Below, in pieces: positions 35,228 to 43,467 of a DNA stretch of 57,268 bases. Each line of letters begins with the position of its first letter. Position 1 is the stretch's first letter. Location: the NCBI GenBank assembly GCA_016845105.1, contig JAERTF010000033.1, positions 1 through 57,268 of the forward strand, in the 5' to 3' direction. Below the pieces are notes generated by a model. It was not told where the DNA came from and did not search any database. It was given only the letters and a program-made list of their open reading frames with translations. The DNA comes from Bacteroidota bacterium. GTDB taxonomy: Bacteria; Bacteroidota; Bacteroidia; Bacteroidales; F082. Position numbers and translations under genes: made by a program.

Positions 35228-36589
35228 TTGACTGTGAGGAATAATCATCAAAAATTCATTGATTTAAGAAGAGAATATCCCTTTTTCGAGTATCAAAGTT
35301 ATTCTTTTTGTGTAAAAAATGGAAGTATTGAAGCAGAGTTTTGCTTTAATCTTAGTAATAGAATAATATTTAGGCCAAGTATTATAATCCCAATTAGAGA
35401 TTTTTTTTCAACTCATAACATTGAAGCCAATGGTTTGGATAACTATATTTTCCATATTGGGATGGTTGAATTAATAAGTTATTGGAAAGCAGCATGCCCA
35501 CCAAAGGTTATTATTAGGTCACATATTCTTAATTATGAACAAGTACAGTGGTGGAAGAAATTATACTACAATGGTTTAGGTGAGTTCTTTTATCTAAATG
35601 GAATTGACATTGATCAAGACTCATTTATGACAATTGATTCCCAAGGGGGGAAACTAAACACTTCAAACTCAAATCTGGATCGATCGAAAGTGTTGGTGCC
35701 AATTGGTGGTGGTAAAGATTCAGTTGTAACAATCGAATTATTAAAAAATAGTAAAGTTGATGTAGTACCATTAGTTGTAAATCCTCGTGAAGCAAGCACA
35801 CGTACAATTAACATTGCCGGATTTACTGATCTTCAATCGATATTTGTTACACGTAAATTAGATAGTAGTTTGTTGGAACTTAACAACCAGGGTTTTTTAA
35901 ATGGTCATACACCATTTTCTGCATTACTGGCCTTTACGGGAGCGTTGTGTTGTTTCATTTCAGGTATTTCTAATGTTGCTCTTTCAAATGAAAGTAGCGC
36001 CAATGAGTCAACAGTACCTGGATCAAACGTTAATCATCAGTATTCAAAGTCGTTTGAGTTTGAGGAAGATTTTAATAACTATGTAAAAAAATACATCAAT
36101 AAAAATATAAACTACTTTAGCTTTTTACGACCATTGAATGAATTGCAGATTGCAAAATTATTTTCAAAACAACCACAGCATTTTGTGAGTTTTAGGAGCT
36201 GTAATGTTGGAAGTAAAAACGATAGTTGGTGCGGTAAATGTCCAAAGTGTTTATTTACATATATTATACTAAGTCCATTTATAGAAACTTCAAAGCTAGA
36301 AGATATTTTTGATAAGAATATGTTAGCAGATATTAGTCTGGAAAAGTCATATAATGAGTTAACCGGAATAGATGAAGTAAAACCATTTGAGTGCGTTGGT
36401 ACACCAGATGAGGTAGTTGCAGCGTTATCAAAAGTAGGAGTGAATAATAAATCCGTTTTTAAACCAGTGAAATTGAATAAGAGGTTTGTTAGTTTTAAGA
36501 AATTAATTAATGATTATAATACTGAAAATTTACTACCAGATGAATTTGAGTCAATAATTAAGGATGCGCTAGATGATCGAAAAATTTAA
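35228..36589 (+). CDS. murL: Probable MurL, UDP-MurNAc-L-Ala-L-Glu epimerase
   Basis: MurL converts the terminal L-Glu of UDP-MurNAc-L-Ala-L-Glu to D-Glu in an ATP-dependent, AMP-forming reaction, the step known from Xanthomonas oryzae. The 453-residue protein has a PP-loop-like ATP motif, VPIGGGKDSVVT (about 157-168), then VNPREASTRTI and, near residue 330-345, CNVGSKNDSWCGKCPKC. The identification rests on the ATP motif, the size, and the immediately following MurD-type ligase, which overlaps by 17 bases, matching the murD2-murL pairing. There is no ATG near the N-terminus; starts are TTG at 35228 or GTG at 35234. A generic PP-loop enzyme is the alternative. Confidence 0.75.
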   Translation: MTVRNNHQKFIDLRREYPFFEYQSYSFCVKNGSIEAEFCFNLSNRIIFRPSIIIPIRDFFSTHNIEANGLDNYIFHIGMVELISYWKAACPPKVIIRSHILNYEQVQWWKKLYYNGLGEFFYLNGIDIDQDSFMTIDSQGGKLNTSNSNLDRSKVLVPIGGGKDSVVTIELLKNSKVDVVPLVVNPREASTRTINIAGFTDLQSIFVTRKLDSSLLELNNQGFLNGHTPFSALLAFTGALCCFISGISNVALSNESSANESTVPGSNVNHQYSKSFEFEEDFNNYVKKYINKNINYFSFLRPLNELQIAKLFSKQPQHFVSFRSCNVGSKNDSWCGKCPKCLFTYIILSPFIETSKLEDIFDKNMLADISLEKSYNELTGIDEVKPFECVGTPDEVVAALSKVGVNNKSVFKPVKLNKRFVSFKKLINDYNTENLLPDEFESIIKDALDDRKI

Positions 36590-37865
36590 GTCCATTTTCT
36601 CAGAAAATCCAAAAGTTATAATTCTTGGATTTGGAAAAGAAGGAAGGTCTTCATACACCTTTATTAGAAAGCATTTTCCAAGTATTGAGTTAACTGTTGC
36701 TGATCGAAATGATAGTATATCAAATGATATTCTGATACAGGGAGATAGCAATTTGAAATTGCAGTTAGGTGTAAATTATTATTCAGGATTGAAAAATTTT
36801 GATTTGATTATTAAATCTCCTGGTGTTAAAATTATTGACACTGACAATGCATTAAAAGGTAAAATAACGTCACAAACTGATTTGTTTCTGCAATGTTATG
36901 CTGATCAGGTAATTGGTGTAACCGGTACCAAAGGTAAAAGTACAACAGTGAGTTTAATTTTTCACTTTCTAGTTACCGCAAATAGGAAAGTTATTTTGCT
37001 TGGTAACATCGGTGTTCCTGCATTTGATAAAATTGACGAGATTGACAAAAACACAATAATTGTTTATGAATTAAGCGCTCATCAATTGGAGTTTTTACAT
37101 GTTTCACCTAGTATATCAGTTTTGTTAAACATTTTTCCTGAGCACCTTGATTATTTTGATGATTATAATAGTTACAAAGATGCAAAGCATAATATTTTTC
37201 GAAATCAATCTAAAAATGATACTTTAATTGTTAATGAAACAATAATTGAAGCATTACCAAAGTTAAATCAAATTACCAACTGTATTACATCCAGCAATAA
37301 ATTCAATATTAAAGATTCTCCGTTATTGGGTATTCATAATATGATAAATATTAATGCTGCATTATTAGCAATTGAAAAATATGGTGAAAATGTTAGTGAA
37401 GCTATTAGCTCTATCAAGTCTTTTAAATGTTTACCCCATCGTTTGGAAAATGTTGGTGTTTTTGGGGGTGTTAAGTTTATAAATGACAGTATATCAACAA
37501 TTCCTGAGTCAACAATCGCGGCAATAGATGCAATCGTGAAGGTTGATACTCTAATACTTGGAGGGTGGGACAGAGGACTTGATTACCATAGATTGGTTGA
37601 GTATCTTAAAAAATCGACCATATCTAATTTCATATTACTAGGAAAAGCAGGTGATAGAATCTTTGATCTTTTTAATATGGATTCTGGAAAAGTTTTGAAG
37701 AAAGCACAATCGATGGAAGAAGTTTTTGAAAATATTTCTACCGTCTCAAAGCATGGTGATATTTGTTTGTTGTCTCCTGCAGCAGCTAGTTACGATCAAT
37801 TTCATAGTTTTGAACATAGAGGGGATGCTTTTAAGAAGTTGGCAAGAGAGTTTAAATTCGCCTGA
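36573..37865 (+). CDS. MurD-type ligase, probably MurD2 (UDP-MurNAc-L-Ala:L-Glu ligase)
   Basis: A cytoplasmic Mur ligase of 430 residues. The N-terminal domain has a Rossmann-like opening (VIILGFGKEGRSS). The ATP loop is GTKGKSTT (118-125) instead of the GTNGKTTT common in MurD. ELSAHQLEFL, NIFPEHLDYFDDYNSYKDAK and HRLENVG follow in Mur order. Because the epimerase-like gene overlaps its start, I infer that it adds L-Glu, which MurL then epimerises; a normal D-Glu-adding MurD cannot be excluded from the motif alone. Translational coupling with the upstream gene is likely. Confidence 0.85.
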   Translation: MIEKFKSIFSENPKVIILGFGKEGRSSYTFIRKHFPSIELTVADRNDSISNDILIQGDSNLKLQLGVNYYSGLKNFDLIIKSPGVKIIDTDNALKGKITSQTDLFLQCYADQVIGVTGTKGKSTTVSLIFHFLVTANRKVILLGNIGVPAFDKIDEIDKNTIIVYELSAHQLEFLHVSPSISVLLNIFPEHLDYFDDYNSYKDAKHNIFRNQSKNDTLIVNETIIEALPKLNQITNCITSSNKFNIKDSPLLGIHNMININAALLAIEKYGENVSEAISSIKSFKCLPHRLENVGVFGGVKFINDSISTIPESTIAAIDAIVKVDTLILGGWDRGLDYHRLVEYLKKSTISNFILLGKAGDRIFDLFNMDSGKVLKKAQSMEEVFENISTVSKHGDICLLSPAAASYDQFHSFEHRGDAFKKLAREFKFA

Positions 37866-37890
37866 TCTCACAAATAGTTTTGGTTAAGCT

Positions 37891-37910
37891 GTTCATTTAA
37901 ACGAATGAAC
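37891..37910. promoter_or_regulatory. Inverted repeat upstream of recN (site 1)
   Basis: GTTCATT (37891-37897) and AATGAAC (37904-37910) are perfect arms around a six-base centre. With the second palindrome at 37954 it brackets the region before the recN promoter. A regulator site is plausible. It also lies 26 bases after the murD stop but lacks a T-tract, so it is a poor terminator. Confidence 0.4.
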
Positions 37911-37953
37911 AATGCTAATTAAAACAAAAGTCAACTATGAATTAATCAAAGTT

Positions 37954-37968
37954 CATGAATTATTCATG
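37954..37968. promoter_or_regulatory. Palindrome upstream of recN (site 2)
   Basis: CATGAAT and ATTCATG flank a central T. The palindrome ends 19 bases before the recN -7 element, so a bound protein would cover the -33 region. It shares GTTCAT with the repeat at 37891-37910, which hints at a common binding protein, possibly a DNA-damage regulator. Confidence 0.4.
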
Positions 37969-37986
37969 TTAGAATAACTATTATCT

Positions 37987-37994
37987 TAATTTTG
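37987..37994 (+). promoter_or_regulatory. -7 promoter element for recN
   Basis: TAATTTTG matches TAnnTTTG exactly and stands 26 bases before the recN ATG, a spacing like that of gcvT. Confidence 0.55.
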
Positions 37995-38020
37995 TTATTC
38001 GTTGAAATATAATACGAAAA

Positions 38021-39679
38021 ATGTTAGAGTCTTTATCAATAGTTAATTACGCACTTATTGACAAACTTGAAGTAAATTTCTTAACTGGTTTTTCCGTAAT
38101 TACTGGTGAAACAGGAGCTGGAAAATCGATTATTCTTGGTGCTCTTTCTTTAATATTGGGTGGCAGGGCTGACTTAGGTGTTCTTAGAGATAAAAATCGC
38201 AAATGTGTAATAGAAGGTGTTTTTAGAAATGATAAACTCGACTTAAGTGATTTCTTTATCCAAAATGATTTGGATATTGACAAGCAAACAATAATAAGGA
38301 GGGAGTTGCTACCATCGGGTAAATCAAGGGCATTTATAAACGATACTCCGGTTAACCTCAAAACTATTGCTTTTTTGGGAAATAAGTTTGTGAATATTCA
38401 TTCACAGAATCAAACACTTAGATTGTCAGATTCGTCATTTCAGTTAAATGTTCTGGATGATTTTATTGATAAACCTGATTACTTATTAAATTATCAGGAG
38501 TTTTATAGGTCACATAATAGTTTAGTTAACAGACTAAATGAACTAACGGTTTTAAATGAGAAAGCAATTAAAGATGAGGATTATTTTAGATTTCAATTTG
38601 ATGAGTTAAATAATGCTACTTTAGACGTTGAGACCTTTGAAGATCTTGAGAACCGTGCAAGAATTCTGGAACATGCCGAAGAGATAAAACAAGCATTATC
38701 CGAAGCTGAATCGATATTAACTGGTGAAGAAACAGCAGTGCTAAGCAATATATCTAGTGTCATTAAATCAGTTGGAAGAATTAAATCTTATTTGCCAATT
38801 GCAACTGACCTAGAAGAGCGACTTAGTAGCTTGCTTATTGAATTGGAGGATATTTCCTCCGAAATTGAATCTGCAAACAGCACAGATGATTTTGATGCCG
38901 TCGAGTTCCAAATTATTAATGATAGGTTAGATTTGGTTTATTCGTTGTTTAAAAAACATAATGTACTATCTGTTATAGAGTTAATAGATGTTAGGAATGA
39001 TTATGATATGAAACTCAATGAAATAAGCTCCTTGGAGAGTGAAATTGATGTTGTCAAAAAAGAATTGAATATTTTAGAAAAGGACCTGAAAGAAAAAGCA
39101 GGCCTGTTGCATGACGTTAGAAAAAGAGGAGGAAGTAGATTTGCTGATTCAATCATGAAAGTATTGTATTCACTCGGAATGAAGGATGCTGGATTTAGAG
39201 TAGAAATTGATAAACTTCCTGGCTTTGGGTCATATGGATTTGATAAGGTTAAGTTTATGTTTAATGCAAACCTAGGTATACCACAAGGTGAGATAAGTAA
39301 AATAGCTTCTGGTGGTGAGTTATCTCGATTAATGTTAGCCATCAAGTCATTAATAAACCATCAGCAAATGATGCCCACAGTTATTTTCGACGAAATCGAC
39401 TCGGGAGTTTCTGGAGATATTGCTGGAAAGGTTGGATCAATATTAAAAAAAATGTCGAACTCTCACCAGGTTATTTCCATAACTCATCTACCTCAGATAG
39501 CATCTAAAGCAGATCATCATTATAAGGTTTATAAGGTTACTTCTAATAAAAATACAACAACCTCATTGAATTTACTATCTAAGGATGGCAGAGTTGAGGA
39601 GATTGCTACCATGCTTAGTAGCAAAAAAGTTACAGAAACAGCATTGGGCGTAGCAAGAGAACTAATGAACGATAGTTAG
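38021..39679 (+). CDS. recN: DNA repair protein RecN
   Basis: RecN is an SMC-like ATPase that acts on DNA double-strand breaks with RecA. The 552 residues have Walker A GETGAGKS (29-36), two central coiled-coil stretches (about 155-360), the ABC signature ASGGELSRLMLAIK (about 425-438) and Walker B TVIFDEIDSGVSGD (about 450-463) followed by QVISITHLPQIAS. Length is normal. It stands alone, with its own promoter and two palindromes in the 155-base region upstream, and converges on a small membrane protein gene. Confidence 0.96.
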   Translation: MLESLSIVNYALIDKLEVNFLTGFSVITGETGAGKSIILGALSLILGGRADLGVLRDKNRKCVIEGVFRNDKLDLSDFFIQNDLDIDKQTIIRRELLPSGKSRAFINDTPVNLKTIAFLGNKFVNIHSQNQTLRLSDSSFQLNVLDDFIDKPDYLLNYQEFYRSHNSLVNRLNELTVLNEKAIKDEDYFRFQFDELNNATLDVETFEDLENRARILEHAEEIKQALSEAESILTGEETAVLSNISSVIKSVGRIKSYLPIATDLEERLSSLLIELEDISSEIESANSTDDFDAVEFQIINDRLDLVYSLFKKHNVLSVIELIDVRNDYDMKLNEISSLESEIDVVKKELNILEKDLKEKAGLLHDVRKRGGSRFADSIMKVLYSLGMKDAGFRVEIDKLPGFGSYGFDKVKFMFNANLGIPQGEISKIASGGELSRLMLAIKSLINHQQMMPTVIFDEIDSGVSGDIAGKVGSILKKMSNSHQVISITHLPQIASKADHHYKVYKVTSNKNTTTSLNLLSKDGRVEEIATMLSSKKVTETALGVARELMNDS

Positions 39680-39704
39680 ATCATGTGAAATCTAAACATA
39701 TGCA

Positions 39705-40199
39705 TTAATTATAATTTCCCGAATCAGGACGATAAATTACCCATTTTTTATTAAACCCCATTTCGTGCGATTTATAAGGCTTGTTATTTTTGGATAATAT
39801 CATAAACCTAAAAGTTCTAAATGGATGGGGTCCATCCCTTAGCAAAGCTTTATAACTCTCAAAAGGAACACAGTATTCAATACTTGTGTCTTTTTTTAAT
39901 ACTATGGGTAGCTGGTTTAAACTAATTAATTCATCAAGTGAGTAACTATTAAACTCTCTTTTTGAAGAAATAAGTTCAACTTGAATATCTTTTATTGTAG
40001 TATCCTCAAAAGCTAGTACATGAATCAGAATAGAACTAGTTAGACCCTTGAATTTTTTAATTTTTACTTCTAACCTTAATTCAGGATATATTTGTTCCGA
40101 TAATAAGTAGATCCTTACTTGTTGCTTTTTATAGTTATAAACAATAACTGAAACAATAACGATTATTGCAATTAGTATATAGCTTATTGTGCTTTCCAT
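39705..40199 (-). CDS. Single-pass membrane protein of unknown function
   Basis: I do not recognise this 164-residue protein. A single N-terminal helix (ISYILIAIIVIVSVIVY) is followed by a basic KKQQVR stretch. A beta-rich domain of about 130 residues has alternating hydrophobic strands (IYPELRLEVKIKKFKGLTSSILIHVLAF, TIKDIQVELISS) and ends in a tail rich in aromatic residues. It lies 13 bases after the CAP-SPOR gene on the same strand, so the two are probably co-transcribed and may both act at the envelope. Confidence 0.6.
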   Translation of the reverse strand: MESTISYILIAIIVIVSVIVYNYKKQQVRIYLLSEQIYPELRLEVKIKKFKGLTSSILIHVLAFEDTTIKDIQVELISSKREFNSYSLDELISLNQLPIVLKKDTSIEYCVPFESYKALLRDGPHPFRTFRFMILSKNNKPYKSHEMGFNKKWVIYRPDSGNYN

Positions 40200-40212
40200 T
40201 TATTTCCTAAAA

Positions 40213-41085
40213 TTAATCCTTTAGTATCCATGCCTCTCTGTATTCATAGGGCAATTGTTGTTTTGCATAAAGGGCTTCCTTTAAGTTGCCAAACTTGTTT
40301 AAGTATAGCCTTATTTTACTGTTTTTGTCGAGTATGTCAGCATACTTAAATTCATTATTCTTGGCTTCTCTTAAAGCTTCTTTGGCAAGATGCATATTCG
40401 GGAAACTACCAAAAATCAAGTAATAAATATTTCCATCGTTTGTAGTAATAATAGTGGGTATTGTATCGGTTATCAACTGTTCGTTCAAACATAGTATTGG
40501 TGGTTTTTGTACATCTTTTCTTTGACCAAACCAAAGAGATACATAGTTAAGGCCAATTGAAACACCACCACATACCCATTTCTTTTTTTTATAATTGCCC
40601 CTTGTAAGTATCATGTCTAATACTTCTTTTGAGTCTGACCATAAATCTATTATTGAATCTACATGTGTACCTTCTTCAAAATATGTTACTAACTCGTAAC
40701 CTCGATAGGGATATGGTGTAAGTTCCTTTGGTTTATCCCACATACAATCAGGATTGTGAATATATTTGTTATAGCAACATGCTGTCCAGTCACCTTTATC
40801 CGACCAGCTTGATAAATTACAGATACTAGTATCAGGTTTATTATTTTGTAGATCTTCAACATGTGCTTTCGCAACATACGATAATGATGATGATAGTTGA
40901 AGTTGCCTTTTTTCATAATCCAATCGAAGCAAGTTTACCTTTTCAAATAGGTTAAATTCATTGTTGGATAAACAAAATTCTTCCGGAATTAGATTTTGAC
41001 TAGTAGTAATATTAGGAACAAACATGAAAACTGTTACAATTAGTAAAGTTTTGTAACATGTTGATATATATTTTGATATAAGCAT
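40213..41085 (-). CDS. Exported CAP (SCP/PR-1) domain protein with C-terminal SPOR-like domain
   Basis: A 290-residue exported protein. A signal region (YKTLLIVTVFMFVPNITTS) is followed by a CAP-like domain (about 35-195): LRLDYEKRQLQLSSSLSYVAKAHVEDL, then a Cys-containing loop with ICNLSSWSDKG and TACCYN. It also has IIDLWSDSKEVLDMIL and VCGGVSIGLNYVSLWFGQR, the usual final CAP strands. The last 70 residues resemble a SPOR domain (YYLIFGSFPNMHLAKEALREAKNN...LYLNKFGNLKEALYAKQQL), which binds denuded glycan strands. The combination points to a cell-wall-associated role. The CAP domain's activity is not known. Confidence 0.75.
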   Translation of the reverse strand: MLISKYISTCYKTLLIVTVFMFVPNITTSQNLIPEEFCLSNNEFNLFEKVNLLRLDYEKRQLQLSSSLSYVAKAHVEDLQNNKPDTSICNLSSWSDKGDWTACCYNKYIHNPDCMWDKPKELTPYPYRGYELVTYFEEGTHVDSIIDLWSDSKEVLDMILTRGNYKKKKWVCGGVSIGLNYVSLWFGQRKDVQKPPILCLNEQLITDTIPTIITTNDGNIYYLIFGSFPNMHLAKEALREAKNNEFKYADILDKNSKIRLYLNKFGNLKEALYAKQQLPYEYREAWILKD

Positions 41086-41135
41086 ATGGTTTGTCAGTAT
41101 AGCATGGTAAAATTATAAAAAATTACCAAGTGTAG

Positions 41136-41975
41136 TTAACTATTCCATGAAAAGGAAATTATGTCATCTTCGATAATGTTGTTGAAACCTGAAATTAGCC
41201 TGCATAGCAATTGATTACTAGTGTCAAAATTAAATTTGTCAATACTGGCTATTGGTAATACTTTAATTGAAGTACCTGTTAAAAAGGCACTTTCATATCG
41301 TTTAATTGATTTTAGACTAATTGATTCCTCAGTAATACTTATCATGTTCTTTTTGCAATAGGCAATTATTTTTTGACGAGTAATACCTGGTAATACTTGA
41401 TTCGACTTGGGTGTAATGAGTCCATCGTCTTTTACAAAAAAAACATTCGAACGGCTGCCTTCAGTAATATTGTTTCGCTCATTTATAAGTAATACTTCGA
41501 ACACTGATGGAGCTGTAAGCGCACTTGATACAAGCTTTACATATTCTTCTCGATATATTTTTAGATTTGGAATTTGGCGCTGGGTATCTAATAATCCAAC
41601 AATTACCCCTAATTCGTATTGTTTGTTTGTTGGATAATAGTGAGGTTGTAACCAGGCAGAAAAAGATTTAATCTCTTTTTCATTCGTGCTAGCTTGATAC
41701 CGAATATTACAATTGTTGACTTGGTTTTTTTTTATTAGGTCTTCTATTTTTGCAATTAGGTCTTTGTAGGTTATTTTAAGAGTGTTGCCATTGATAAGAA
41801 CTGAGGATCTGAATCTTTCAAAATGCTCATTAAAAAATAAAGGCTTGCCATCAATCACCCTAATTACTTCGTAAATATTTGTACCCAAATTCAACTTGCT
41901 AAAATCGTACTCTGGAGCATTGATAATTTCGTTGTTGAGGACAATATATTTGCTTTGATGCTTGCCAGTCTTCAT
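41136..41975 (-). CDS. Aminotransferase class IV (branched-chain aminotransferase / aminodeoxychorismate lyase type)
   Basis: A pyridoxal-phosphate enzyme of 279 residues, fold type IV. It has GTNIYEVIRVIDGKPLFFNEHFERF near the start, EYVKLVSSALTA (about 155-166) containing the likely PLP lysine, LLINERNNITEGSRSNVFFV (about 180-199) and a final GTSIKVLPIASID. These fit branched-chain aminotransferases, D-amino acid transaminases and PabC alike. Substrate cannot be fixed from sequence and there is no pathway neighbour to help. It follows the DUF2007 gene by 64 bases. Confidence 0.85.
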   Translation of the reverse strand: MKTGKHQSKYIVLNNEIINAPEYDFSKLNLGTNIYEVIRVIDGKPLFFNEHFERFRSSVLINGNTLKITYKDLIAKIEDLIKKNQVNNCNIRYQASTNEKEIKSFSAWLQPHYYPTNKQYELGVIVGLLDTQRQIPNLKIYREEYVKLVSSALTAPSVFEVLLINERNNITEGSRSNVFFVKDDGLITPKSNQVLPGITRQKIIAYCKKNMISITEESISLKSIKRYESAFLTGTSIKVLPIASIDKFNFDTSNQLLCRLISGFNNIIEDDIISFSWNS

Positions 41976-42039
41976 ATTGAAGTTTGTTCAATGCAATGAT
42001 TTCAAACTAAAATTTTAAACATGTATTTCAAGCTAATTA

Positions 42040-42276
42040 CTACTTATCTCTTGTGGCAAAGTATTCATCAAGAATTTTCTTCGCCTTATCATAATTATGT
42101 GGATCAACAAACATGCGTACTGCATCTTCTGGTGATCCATTTGCCCAACCAGCTTGCACACTAGCAGTAAGTGTGTCTCTTCGGATTACTCCTATTTTAT
42201 TATCAACTAGCATTTCTTCCAGAAATAAACTTTCAACTCTGGAACCAGTATAAATTAATTTTAAGTCGTCTGACAT
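42040..42276 (-). CDS. DUF2007 domain protein
   Basis: A 78-residue protein containing one DUF2007 domain, a small fold related to the C-terminal part of PII-type domains and annotated as putative signal-transducing. The opening LKLIYTGSRVESLFLEEMLVDNKIGVI and the closing VDPHNYDKAKKILDEYF fit. A TAATTTTG element lies about 27 bases upstream, so it probably starts its own transcript. Confidence 0.85.
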   Translation of the reverse strand: MSDDLKLIYTGSRVESLFLEEMLVDNKIGVIRRDTLTASVQAGWANGSPEDAVRMFVDPHNYDKAKKILDEYFATRDK

Positions 42277-42302
42277 AGTTTTGTGTTTTAGTTTCGTTTA
42301 AT

Positions 42303-42310
42303 CAAAATTA
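42303..42310 (-). promoter_or_regulatory. -7 promoter element for the DUF2007 gene
   Basis: The minus strand reads TAATTTTG, an exact TAnnTTTG match, 26 bases before the ATG at 42276. Confidence 0.5.
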
Positions 42311-42386
42311 ATGATAAAGATAGTGATTTTTTGGATATAATGCAAGTACAATGAAGTGTTGGAGCAAATAAAAATTAGTTTAACAC

Positions 42387-43289
42387 TTAGGTATTTAGTT
42401 TTATTATGGCAAAAACCATAATTACTGCACTCAACATTTGTACGGGGGAGAGTATACTACCATTAAATATATAATCGAACAAAATGGCAGAGATTGGAAA
42501 TAATAACTCGCTAATTGTTGCAATAATTGCCTTTACCCTTCGTAAACCATAGTAATAAATAAATATTGCTCCTGATCCGGTTGTTAATCCAATTATCACA
42601 AAGTATATCCAATTAATTTTTGTTGTTGATTCAAGTTGACCATAACTGCCTGTTAAAACCACATATACCAATAGTAATAAACTGGTAAATCCATAACGAT
42701 AAAAAGTAGCAGTTATAAAATTATGATTTAACAGTATTTTTTTCGAAAAAACAGTTGAACTACCAAACGAAAATGCTGCAAGTAATGCATATAAAGCAGC
42801 CATTAGTGTACTATCATCTGTAGTAATTTCTGGGATTGAAAAACCAAAAGTAAGGAAATAACTTGCCACTATTGCCAAGGATGCCCATATGGCAAAGTGC
42901 TTCTTTATTTTTTCTTTTAAAAGAATAGATGCAAGTAAAATTGCAAATATTGGTTGTAATTTTTGCAAGAGAACAACAACCGATAGATGATGGAAGTTAA
43001 CTAGGAACAATGCTTTAACAATTGAAATAGTTCCCAGTGCCCCACCAAAAACAGCAACCAAAAGAAATAGTATATAATCCTGTTTGATAAAGGTTTTTAA
43101 GTTTTTGTATTGTTTGAATAAAAAAATATTCATCAATAGAAAGGGAATAACATGAAGTATGAAAACTACCCATGATACATCTAGTTTATTTAATCGTGGA
43201 GTTAGTACAACTCCATCAAAACCCCACATTATTGCTGAGATACTGATGGCTATGGTTCCTATTATTTGGTGATTTTTTCCTACCTGCAT
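42387..43289 (-). CDS. EamA/DMT family transporter
   Basis: An inner-membrane protein of 300 residues with ten predicted helices arranged as two EamA repeats (about 10-140 and 160-298), the layout of drug/metabolite exporters. The second repeat ends in ISELLFPISAILFDYIFNGSILSPVQMLSAVIMVFAIIKL, as expected. The substrate cannot be predicted. It follows the end of the signalling block by 178 bases and has its own TAGTTTTG element. Confidence 0.9.
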   Translation of the reverse strand: MQVGKNHQIIGTIAISISAIMWGFDGVVLTPRLNKLDVSWVVFILHVIPFLLMNIFLFKQYKNLKTFIKQDYILFLLVAVFGGALGTISIVKALFLVNFHHLSVVVLLQKLQPIFAILLASILLKEKIKKHFAIWASLAIVASYFLTFGFSIPEITTDDSTLMAALYALLAAFSFGSSTVFSKKILLNHNFITATFYRYGFTSLLLLVYVVLTGSYGQLESTTKINWIYFVIIGLTTGSGAIFIYYYGLRRVKAIIATISELLFPISAILFDYIFNGSILSPVQMLSAVIMVFAIIKLNT

Positions 43290-43308
43290 ACTATGTATTT
43301 CGAGCTCG

Positions 43309-43316
43309 CAAAACTA
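43309..43316 (-). promoter_or_regulatory. -7 promoter element for the EamA gene
   Basis: The minus strand reads TAGTTTTG, an exact TAnnTTTG match, 19 bases before the ATG at 43289. Confidence 0.5.
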
Positions 43317-43467
43317 AGATTTTAACATGGATTAAACAAAAATGTTTATGATAGTCATACAATAAGTCTGAATATTTTTGTTTTCAATATTTGTATATTA
43401 TTTTATTGGCTATTGTATGAATTTATCTGTTATAATCAACTGTTAAACAGTGATGTGTGTTTAATTG

